A stretch of 53,239 nt of DNA from a virus. Positions 43,183 to 49,719 of the stretch are shown piece by piece. Both the position numbers and the translations under genes were made by a program. Numbering within the stretch: the stretch's first letter is position 1; each line of letters starts with the position of its first letter. The stretch lies in the IMG/VR virus record IMGVR_UViG_3300045006_000427, positions 1-53,239 of that record; one strand, 5' to 3'. The notes beneath the pieces were generated by a model, which saw nothing but the letters and a program-made list of their open reading frames with translations, had not been told where the DNA came from and did no database searches.

Positions 43183-43454
43183 ATTTAAAGCAATTAATTC
43201 AGGAAGAGATAGCTGTTGCCAGCCTGGAAGAAATTCGAGATCAGATTTCCATTCTAAAAGAAGATTATCCGACGATACAGAAAACGGAAGTTTCATATGA
43301 TCCAGAAAACCAGCTTATCAACGTATGGCTCTATTTGTATAGACCCACGCATTATCATTTTCAAGAACATTGGCGAAATATTGAGGAACGAATATATACT
43401 ATTATAAGGATAATTGCAGGACGTGAAATTCGTCCATATATTCACATAAGATAA
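43179..43454 (+). CDS. Small protein with LIQEE motif, GTG start
   Basis: A 91-residue protein from a GTG that overlaps the stop of the pentapeptide gene (GTGA). The N-terminus MNLKQLIQEEIAVASLEE shares its motif with 39641 and 41956. The remainder looks like a small alpha/beta domain: a helix EEIRDQISILKEDYP, strands (KTEVSYD; LINVWLYLY) and a helix ERIYTIIRIIAGREI. No homologue was recognised. The coupling to a pentapeptide gene suggests the two products are made in proportion. Confidence 0.6.
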   Translation: MNLKQLIQEEIAVASLEEIRDQISILKEDYPTIQKTEVSYDPENQLINVWLYLYRPTHYHFQEHWRNIEERIYTIIRIIAGREIRPYIHIR

Positions 43455-43466
43455 GGAGAGTGACTT

Positions 43467-43871
43467 ATGACACCTAATCATTTTTATCAAGCAGGACTAG
43501 GCCACGTAGGCAGTTATCAAGTTGCTGGTTTTCCCTATTTAACAGGATCCTGGCAATGGATTCATAGTGGCTCAGAGGATCATATTGCTTTTCCTGCGGT
43601 GACAAAATCCGTTACGGTCATTAGCAGAGCCAATCCTGATCTTAGAATCCATTTTGAAAGTGCGCAAAGCAATCCTAATGTTTATAGTCATCATCATTAT
43701 GTAACTTTAGCGACCAACGGTGCTTCAGCGACGTTTAATGTTAAATGTACAGATCTTTATATCTCCAACGTAGATGCGAATAGCGGAAGCTACGAGGTTA
43801 TGGCAGAATTAACCGGCATTGCCAGAGAGAACATGTGCATATTGACAGGTTCCGCAGGCATTGGAGATTAA
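43467..43871 (+). CDS. Virion protein, candidate capsid decoration protein
   Basis: A 134-residue protein with AAGGAGAG before the ATG. The sequence is beta-rich without charged helices: YQVAGFPYLTGS, KSVTVISRANPDLRIHFES, HHHYVTLATNGASATFNVKC. The layout resembles small virion structural proteins encoded beside the scaffold and capsid genes of large phages, where decoration proteins are frequently found. Direct evidence for capsid binding is absent, and a tail or neck location is possible. Confidence 0.45.
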   Translation: MTPNHFYQAGLGHVGSYQVAGFPYLTGSWQWIHSGSEDHIAFPAVTKSVTVISRANPDLRIHFESAQSNPNVYSHHHYVTLATNGASATFNVKCTDLYISNVDANSGSYEVMAELTGIARENMCILTGSAGIGD

Positions 43872-43880
43872 AAGATAAAT

Positions 43881-43911
43881 TTGGAATTTTAGAAAACATT
43901 AAACTACTTAT
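43881..43911 (+). promoter_or_regulatory. Putative promoter of the scaffold gene
   Basis: TTGGAA at 43881-43886 and TACTTAT at 43905-43911 are 18 bases apart. The block TTGGAATTTTAGAA recurs at the same place before the major capsid gene, and in both cases the -10-like box ends 26 bases before the ATG. The layout is sigma70-like, but the -10 box is far from TATAAT. Confidence 0.45.
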
Positions 43912-43936
43912 CTATTGAGATATAGGAGTATTTTAC

Positions 43937-45244
43937 ATGTCAGATATGTTGCAACAAGCAGTAGTCGATGCGGCTGCTTTACGCGAGGCGGCACTACAGA
44001 AGGCACAGACTCTCGTGCTGGAGAAGTATGCCAACAATATTCGTGAAGCGGTAGAACAGATTCTAGAGCGGGTACCCGAAGAGCAGCCAATGCCGATGGG
44101 TGCAAATGCTAGTCTTGCAGGCGGTACCGCTGAAGAACAAAACGGCAGTGAAGAATTAAGCAAACCCGAGGTAACTCCTGGTGTTTTCGATGGTGAGCGA
44201 CTTTGTGATTGTCCTGATAATAATGAAGTAATCGAGCTTGATTTCGCCGATCTTCAAGCAGAAATTGCAAAGGGTGCAGAACCAGGTCCGGGTAGCGAAG
44301 AGCCTCATACCGAAGCTGCTGAAGATATCATGGGATTAAAAGAGAATGTCATGGCTTCGGGTGCCGTGGAAGGTGCGGCTGAATCAACAAAGCCAATAGA
44401 AGAGCTTATGCGTCCTGCGGCTATGGAAGAGAAGTGTGATGAATGTGAAAGCCCGAAACTAGAAGAGTGTGCTTGCTCTGAAAGAGAGCCGATTTCACCA
44501 GCCCCTCAGCCTGCTTCTCCAGTAGCTATTCAGGGAGAATCTGAAGAGATGCTGACTGAAGAAGATATTGCGCTCCTGGAGGGCTATTATGATGCCTTTT
44601 ATGGTGATGATAGTGCAGAATCGCCCGAATCTGAAGAGCTTAAGACCACAGAGGAAACACCTATTCAAGAGACTGTTGTTGTTGATCATCAGCCTGTTCC
44701 TTCTGGTAAATCAGCCTTTCATTCCGGGACAGAAGCAGAACTAGCAGAGGAAGCTGAAAAGAATTTAGCGGCGCTTCAGCACGATACCGAAATGAAAGAA
44801 GAACTTGCGGAACTAAAAAAGGAAGTATCTTCTCTCCAGGAAACAAGAAAATATCTTATTAGCAAAGAGCAGCAATATTTAAAAACTATTAAGGATATTA
44901 GTGGTCAGCTTTCTGAAAGTAATATCAGAAACGCTAGACTGCTTTATTGTAACAAAGCTTTGGTAGATTCCTCGCTAAATGAGCGGCAAAAGCAAAAGCT
45001 CGCGGAGGCAATCTGTAAAGCAAAGACCGTCGAGGAAACAAAAACGCTATATGAGGCGCTTCGAGAGACGCTTCGTGCAATCACAGAGCCTAACAGGGAG
45101 ATGGCAACGAGGAATAAGCCCCTGCGAGAGGCTTTGGTAAGGGATCGCACATCAATGGTGTCCAGAGAAAGCAAAGAAGCAGATCCGTTCTGGGTAGCGC
45201 AAAAACGCCTGGCGGGAATCAAAAAAGAAGAAAAAGAAAACTAA
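43937..45244 (+). CDS. Prohead core scaffold protein (gp22-like)
   Basis: A 435-residue, very acidic protein directly before the major capsid gene. The N-terminal helix MLQQAVVDAAALREAALQ and EKYANNIREAVEQILE is typical of core scaffolds in large marine-type phages. A long low-complexity Glu/Pro/Ala region (50-260) follows, then a coiled coil (about 265-330, EMKEELAELKKEVSSLQET) and a C-terminal region with LREALVRDRTSMVSRESK. It should template the prohead and be removed by the protease. Unusually, it has three paired cysteine motifs in the acidic region: CDC near 93, CDEC near 172 and CAC near 182. Confidence 0.7.
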   Translation: MSDMLQQAVVDAAALREAALQKAQTLVLEKYANNIREAVEQILERVPEEQPMPMGANASLAGGTAEEQNGSEELSKPEVTPGVFDGERLCDCPDNNEVIELDFADLQAEIAKGAEPGPGSEEPHTEAAEDIMGLKENVMASGAVEGAAESTKPIEELMRPAAMEEKCDECESPKLEECACSEREPISPAPQPASPVAIQGESEEMLTEEDIALLEGYYDAFYGDDSAESPESEELKTTEETPIQETVVVDHQPVPSGKSAFHSGTEAELAEEAEKNLAALQHDTEMKEELAELKKEVSSLQETRKYLISKEQQYLKTIKDISGQLSESNIRNARLLYCNKALVDSSLNERQKQKLAEAICKAKTVEETKTLYEALRETLRAITEPNREMATRNKPLREALVRDRTSMVSRESKEADPFWVAQKRLAGIKKEEKEN

Positions 45245-45246
45245 AA

Positions 45247-45276
45247 TTGGAATTTTAGAAAAAGGATACTATTTAT
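45247..45276 (+). promoter_or_regulatory. Putative promoter of the major capsid gene
   Basis: TTGGAA at 45247-45252 and TATTTAT at 45270-45276 are separated by 17 bases. The upstream block matches that before the scaffold gene, and GCGGAGG is a strong ribosome site before the ATG at 45302. It is likely a strong late promoter pair, but unverified. Confidence 0.5.
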
Positions 45277-45301
45277 ATCTGAATGAGCGGAGGATAATAT
45301 C

Positions 45302-47074
45302 ATGAGTTCACGTATTCTAACTAAACTAACAGAAGGTATCGTCGAGCGTTCCGTCCAACGAGAAGGTTCTGCTCTTCTTGAAAAATGGGAAAAGACGGGA
45401 CTTCTGGAAGGTCTACGATCTGATAATGAAAAAGCCAGTATGGCACGGCTATTGGAGAACCAAGCCAAAGAGCTTTTGAGGGAAGCTACCACAATGGCAG
45501 CCGGGGACGTGGAAGGTTTTGCTTCTGTTGCGTTCCCGATTGTTCGCAGGGTCTTTGCGGGCCTAATTGCAAATGATCTTGTGTCTGTGCAGCCTATGAG
45601 CCTTCCATCAGGGCTTATCTTCTTCCTAGATTTTACCTATACACACGGCAAGACCCATGCTGGTGCAGTAGCAGGGGAATCTCTGTACGGTGGAGGTAAG
45701 GTTGCCAAGGGGATCTCTGAGGGTGTATCCCTGACCGACACCAGCGCCGAAAAGGGCTTCTATAACCTGAACAACGGCTATGCCTCTCCGTCTGGTACTT
45801 TCAATGTGACTGGTGCTGCTGCTCTTGGAGCGGACGACACGTTGGTATCTCGTTCGTGGGGTAGTGCTGTTGATTATAATGCTAAGTTAGGAAACGCCAT
45901 TACTTCGTCATTTGATCAATCACTAGTGCAGTACGATCCAGATATCCTTGCAGATAGTGCAGCTTATTACAAGCTTTATGCTATCGAGCTTTCCGCTGCA
46001 CACTGGGGAGAGCTAAATCTGGATGATATTATAGCAATCGACTTTGGTACCACACATATGAGCGGTGCTACAGTTGTGCGCAGACTGTCAACCGTTCGTT
46101 CACGTACTGCATATCAGCTAAATATGGTCCTTCGAAATACTGTGGATACATGGCCTGATTTGGATGCGGCTACTACTCATGCCTTGCAGTTTGCTCACAA
46201 GGATCAGTTTACCGCTGGTGGGGCGCTTGGTTCTGTGGCGGGTACTCACGAATGGTATCTAGAGGCGCTATCCGGCACTGATCAGGATATCCCGGAAATT
46301 GATCTTAAGGTAGATTCGATTTCGGTTACGGCTGTAACGAAAAAGCTTAAGGCTTCCTGGACGCCTGAACTTGGACAAGATCTAGATGCGTATCATAACC
46401 TGGATGCAGAAGTAGAGCTAACAGGTATTCTCTCTGAGCAGATTGCTCTAGAGATTGACAGGGAAATCATTGTAGACCTGATCAAGGGTGCGACTGCGGG
46501 TACCTATTACTGGTCCCGGCAGCCAGGTAAATTCCTAGAGAGAACTACGGGTACGCCGATTGATAGGAGCCCGACCAGTCTTTCAACGTATCCTGATTTC
46601 ACTGGCAATGTTAGCGAATGGTATGAGACCTTGATTGAAACCATCAATGACGTGTCAGCACAGATCCACCGCAAAGTATTGCGCGGTGGGGCAAACTTCC
46701 TAGTTTGCGGACCAGAAGTGGGTAACATTTTGGAATTCACCAGCGGTTTCCGTGCTAATGTGACTCACGATAAGGAAAAAGGCAACGTAGGTGTTACCAA
46801 CACGGGCAGCCTATCAAAGAAATGGGATGTGTGGGTTGATCCTTATTTCCCACGGAATCTCATTTTGGTAGGTAGAAAAGGTGCAGGATTCCTAGAGAGC
46901 GGCTATGTCTACGCACCTTATGTGCCACTACAGGTCACGCCGACTATCTTTGGGCCTGACGACTTTACTCCCCGCAAGGGCGTAATGACGCGCTATGGCA
47001 AGAAAATGGTTAGACCCGATATGTATGGTCTTGTAATTGTAGAAGACCTACTAGGGGGTGTGTCCTACGCCTAG
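45302..47074 (+). CDS. Major capsid protein (T4 gp23-like)
   Basis: A 590-residue shell protein. MARLLENQAKELLREATTMAAGDVEGFASVAFPIVRRVFAGLIAND and SVQPMSLPSGLIFFLDFTY (about 48-120) match the gp23 family, as does the C-terminal part (ANFLVCGPEVGNILE; VWVDPYFPRNLILVGRKG; VPLQVTPTIFGPDDFTPRKG). T4 gp23 is cleaved after residue 65 by gp21; the equivalent site here is after Glu61 in LLRE/ATT, which fits (L/I)xE. It assembles the icosahedral shell in HK97 fold. It has its own promoter-like sequence and is followed by a GC-rich hairpin. Confidence 0.93.
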   Translation: MSSRILTKLTEGIVERSVQREGSALLEKWEKTGLLEGLRSDNEKASMARLLENQAKELLREATTMAAGDVEGFASVAFPIVRRVFAGLIANDLVSVQPMSLPSGLIFFLDFTYTHGKTHAGAVAGESLYGGGKVAKGISEGVSLTDTSAEKGFYNLNNGYASPSGTFNVTGAAALGADDTLVSRSWGSAVDYNAKLGNAITSSFDQSLVQYDPDILADSAAYYKLYAIELSAAHWGELNLDDIIAIDFGTTHMSGATVVRRLSTVRSRTAYQLNMVLRNTVDTWPDLDAATTHALQFAHKDQFTAGGALGSVAGTHEWYLEALSGTDQDIPEIDLKVDSISVTAVTKKLKASWTPELGQDLDAYHNLDAEVELTGILSEQIALEIDREIIVDLIKGATAGTYYWSRQPGKFLERTTGTPIDRSPTSLSTYPDFTGNVSEWYETLIETINDVSAQIHRKVLRGGANFLVCGPEVGNILEFTSGFRANVTHDKEKGNVGVTNTGSLSKKWDVWVDPYFPRNLILVGRKGAGFLESGYVYAPYVPLQVTPTIFGPDDFTPRKGVMTRYGKKMVRPDMYGLVIVEDLLGGVSYA

Positions 47075-47107
47075 CCTGAGCTAGTTCCTGATTCTGTTCT
47101 TTTCTTT

Positions 47108-47134
47108 GAAAGCCTGCCCCTCCGGCGGGCTTTC
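47108..47134 (+). terminator. GC-rich terminator-like hairpin after the capsid gene
   Basis: An 11-pair stem (GAAAGCCTGCC with GGCGGGCTTTC, one G-T pair) and loop CCTCC, 33 bases after the capsid stop. The run of T is imperfect immediately after the stem (GTCTTA), with a T7 run 13 bases further on. It is the strongest hairpin I noticed and would separate capsid transcription from the second pentapeptide block. Confidence 0.7.
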
Positions 47135-47218
47135 GTCTTAACAAATCATTTTTTTGTGACATGATGGTATCGGAGAAGACTATTTATGTTAGATGACATA
47201 CAACGAAATTAAGATAAT

Positions 47219-47695
47219 ATGACAAGAAGAGAAATTATCGCTGCTGTTCGTGCTAGCAAGAGCTTGGCAGGAGCAAATCTCCAGGAAACAGATCTCCAGA
47301 GAGCCAGCCTTAAGGAGGCGAACTTCCATGGAGCAAACCTCCGGGGGGCAAATCTCCGAGAAGCAAACCTTCGGGAAGCAGATCTTCAGGGAGCAAACCT
47401 TCAAGAAGCAGATCTGTTTTTTATGTACGCCCATGGTGCCAAGACCACAGGCATCAAGCTCTCTTGGGTTCCTAAGAAAGGAGATCTAGTCAGGGCATAT
47501 CCAGATTATTCAAATCCAAACAAGAGCACCCTCGGCATCCTCCTAGAAGATCCAGATCCAGATTATATATTTAATCGTATCTCCATTCGGCTGCATGATG
47601 AAGAGGTCAAGATCAGCATCGCCCACATGAAGCCAGCCAGCAGGCTAGAAGAGATCATTCAAGAAGAACTAAAAAGAGAGCTAAAAAGATGTTAA
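47219..47695 (+). CDS. Pentapeptide-repeat protein (10 repeats)
   Basis: A 158-residue member with leader MTRREIIAAVRASKSLAG, about 10 pentapeptides, junction LFFMYAHGAKTTGIKLSW, domain KKGDLVRAYPDY and LGILLEDPDPDYIFNRISI, and tail SRLEEIIQEELKRELKRC. It opens the second block. No clear ribosome site precedes the ATG; a CTATTTAT element lies at 47180-47187. Its stop lies inside the next pentapeptide gene (seven-base overlap). Confidence 0.85.
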   Translation: MTRREIIAAVRASKSLAGANLQETDLQRASLKEANFHGANLRGANLREANLREADLQGANLQEADLFFMYAHGAKTTGIKLSWVPKKGDLVRAYPDYSNPNKSTLGILLEDPDPDYIFNRISIRLHDEEVKISIAHMKPASRLEEIIQEELKRELKRC

Positions 47696-48330
47696 GAAGA
47701 GAAATCATCGCTGCTGTTCGTGCTGGCAAGAGCTTGGCAGGAGCAGATCTCCAGAAGGCCAGCCTCCAGGGAGCATATCTTCATGGGGCGAGCTTCCAAA
47801 GAGCAGATCTTCGGGAGGCAGACCTCCGGAGAGCAAGCCTTCAGGAAGCAGATCTTCAAAGAGCGAACCTCCAGGAAGCAACCCTTCAGGAAGCGAACCT
47901 CCAGAAAGTGAATCTTCAGGAAGCAAACCTCCAGGAAGCAGATTTCTATAGAGCAAGCCTCCAAAAAGCAAACCTCCAGGGAGCAGACCTCCAGGAAGCA
48001 GACCTCCGGGGAGCAGATCTTCAAGAAGCAAACCTCCAGGGAGCAAATCTGCTTTTTATGTTCGCCTCTGAAGCCAAGACCACAGGTATCAAGCTTTCCT
48101 GGGTACCCAAAAAAGGAGATCTGGTCAGGGCATATTCAGATTATTCAAATGCAGACCAGAGCGCTCTCGGCATCCTTCTAGAAGATCCAGATCCAGATCA
48201 TCTATTTAATCCTATCTCCATTCGGCTGCATGATAAGGTAGTTAGGCGCAGCATCATCGACATGAAGCCAGCCAGCATGCTAGAAGAGATCATCCAGGAA
48301 GAACTAGCAACTATTTGTCGAAAGCAATAG
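47689..48330 (+). CDS. Pentapeptide-repeat protein (21 repeats)
   Basis: A 213-residue member. Leader MLRREIIAAVRAGKSLAG differs at the first two residues because the gene starts inside the previous tail. About 21 pentapeptides follow, then LLFMFASEAKTTGIKLSW, the conserved domain with LGILLEDPDPDHLFNPISI, and an altered tail, SMLEEIIQEELATICRKQ, which keeps IIQEEL but not KRELKR. An 88-base segment (47935-48022) is identical to one in the gene at 49716. The stop is followed by a T-rich stretch with a weak AAGC/GCTT hairpin at 48322-48333. Confidence 0.85.
   Translation: MLRREIIAAVRAGKSLAGADLQKASLQGAYLHGASFQRADLREADLRRASLQEADLQRANLQEATLQEANLQKVNLQEANLQEADFYRASLQKANLQGADLQEADLRGADLQEANLQGANLLFMFASEAKTTGIKLSWVPKKGDLVRAYSDYSNADQSALGILLEDPDPDHLFNPISIRLHDKVVRRSIIDMKPASMLEEIIQEELATICRKQ
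47935..48022 (+). repeat. 88-bp segment identical to 49902-49989
   Basis: All 88 bases match those at 49902-49989 in another pentapeptide gene about 2 kb downstream, including synonymous positions. It encodes about six pentapeptides. Exact identity implies recent gene conversion or duplication. Confidence 0.95.
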
Positions 48331-48364
48331 CTTCTTTTTCTGCTTTTTCTTTCTATTTATCTAT

Positions 48365-49063
48365 ATGCAAAAGCTTTTAAAAACCTGGAAACAATTTCTT
48401 CTAGAAGAGAAGCAAATTCTTCAAGAATCAGCAAAAACAGTCAATGATCTTCTTGCTGCGGAAAAGAAGCACCCGGAATTTAAATTATGTGTCACGGTTG
48501 CTTCCTATGGAGATCGTATGATTGCAATACGTTATACATGTTATGTAAAAAATACGGGAAAAGCTTATTACAAAAATGTAATTCCTGGTTTTCCTAGAGG
48601 AGAAATTGAAATAGGACGACCACCGCGTATTCTTGGTGCATGCCTTGCGGGCTGGGCTGTTTATTATGCTGACGCCGATTCGGGCTGGGGGCCTCTGCTC
48701 TACGATGTGGCTATGGAATATGCAACGGAACATGGCGGTGGCTTAATGGCTGATAGAGGAAGCGTCTCTTCTGATGCAAAAGCTGTTTGGGATTATTACG
48801 ATCAACGGAGAAGAGATGTGCGCAAGGATCAGCTAGATAATCTTTCTCCCCCTCCAGAACAGCTAACACCTAATGATATTTCAGACGATTGCGGACAGGA
48901 ATCCGCAATTGAGTGGGCAGAAAAAGACTATGGAACGGATAAGAAGTGGAATAAGGAAAGTTTATCCAGGCTTTTTAGATCCAAAGGAACACCTACCATC
49001 GATGCTTTAAAAAAGATTGGCAGATATAAAGATCTTGTTGGAGACAGATTCGAAGACATATAG
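48365..49063 (+). CDS. Acetyltransferase-like domain protein (standalone paralogue)
   Basis: A 232-residue protein matching the N-terminal half of the fusion at 35892: MQKLLKTWKQFLLEE, SGWGPLLYDVAMEYATE, GGGLMADRGSVSSDAKAVWDYY and RRDVRKDQLDNL, with a shared ending SKGTPTIDALKK. The GWGPLLYD segment resembles the acetyl-CoA-binding loop of GNAT enzymes, but this is uncertain. The N-terminus contains ILQES, an LxE motif, in the position of LLQES in the fusion. It is immediately upstream of a pentapeptide gene, the same order as the fusion. No ribosome site is evident; CTATTTAT ends four bases before the ATG, so a leaderless transcript is possible. Confidence 0.55.
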   Translation: MQKLLKTWKQFLLEEKQILQESAKTVNDLLAAEKKHPEFKLCVTVASYGDRMIAIRYTCYVKNTGKAYYKNVIPGFPRGEIEIGRPPRILGACLAGWAVYYADADSGWGPLLYDVAMEYATEHGGGLMADRGSVSSDAKAVWDYYDQRRRDVRKDQLDNLSPPPEQLTPNDISDDCGQESAIEWAEKDYGTDKKWNKESLSRLFRSKGTPTIDALKKIGRYKDLVGDRFEDI

Positions 49064-49071
49064 ATATGCTC

Positions 49072-49719
49072 ATGACAAGAAAAGAAATCATCGCTGCTAT
49101 CCGCGCTGGCAAGAGCCTAGCAGGGGTAGATCTTCAGAAAGCCAGCTTCCAGGAAGCAAACCTCCAAGGAGCAGATCTTCGGAGAGCAAACTTCCAGGAA
49201 GCAGATCTTCAAGGAGCAGATCTTCAGAGGGCTAGTCTCCAGGAAGCAAATTTCCAAGAAGCAGACCTCCAGGGAGCATATCTTTATGAAGCAATGCTTC
49301 AGAGAGCGAATCTCCAGGGAGCAAATCTCCAGAGGGCTAGTTTCTATAGAGCAAACTTCCAGGGGGCAAGTCTTCAGAGAGCAAATCTCCAAGGAGCAGA
49401 CCTTCAGGAAGCAGATCTTCGGAGAGTAAACCTTCAGGAAGCAGATCTGCTTTTTATGTATGCCTATGGTGTCAAGACCGCAGGCATCAAGCTCTCCTGG
49501 ATTCCTAAGAAAGGAGATCTAGTCAGGGCATATCTGGAATATTTAAACAAGAGCGCCCTTGGCATCCTCCTAGAAGATCCAGATCCAGATTATATATTTG
49601 AGCCTGTCTCTGTTCGGCTGCATGATGAAGAAGTCAAGCTTAGCATCACCGACATGAAGCCAGCCAGCAGGCTAGAAGAGATCATTCAAGAAGAGCTAAA
49701 AAGAGAGCTAAAAAAGTGA
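49072..49719 (+). CDS. Pentapeptide-repeat protein (22 repeats)
   Basis: A 215-residue member. The ATG at 49072 gives the family leader MTRKEIIAAIRAGKSLAG; an in-frame ATG at 49066 would add two residues and cannot be excluded. About 22 pentapeptides (AGVDL, QKASF, QEANL ... QEADL), junction LLFMYAYGVKTAGIKLSW, domain KKGDLVRAYLEY and LGILLEDPDPDYIFEPVSV, tail SRLEEIIQEELKRELKK. It follows the acetyltransferase-like gene by eight bases, and its stop overlaps the GTG of the zincin fusion. No good ribosome site was seen, so coupling to the gene upstream is likely. Confidence 0.85.
   Translation: MTRKEIIAAIRAGKSLAGVDLQKASFQEANLQGADLRRANFQEADLQGADLQRASLQEANFQEADLQGAYLYEAMLQRANLQGANLQRASFYRANFQGASLQRANLQGADLQEADLRRVNLQEADLLFMYAYGVKTAGIKLSWIPKKGDLVRAYLEYLNKSALGILLEDPDPDYIFEPVSVRLHDEEVKLSITDMKPASRLEEIIQEELKRELKK

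Noticed and set aside
45270-45277. T4-type late promoter on the - strand (TATAAATA is the reverse complement of TATTTATA)
   Set aside because: No - strand gene exists downstream in that orientation, and the pairing with TTGGAA fits a + strand element better.
47705-48046. Long antisense open frames over pentapeptide arrays (Leu-Pro-Gly-rich or Cys-Leu-Glu-rich translations)
   Set aside because: The 15-base repeat lacks stop codons in several frames, so long shadow frames arise automatically. They have no ribosome sites and their composition simply mirrors the repeat.
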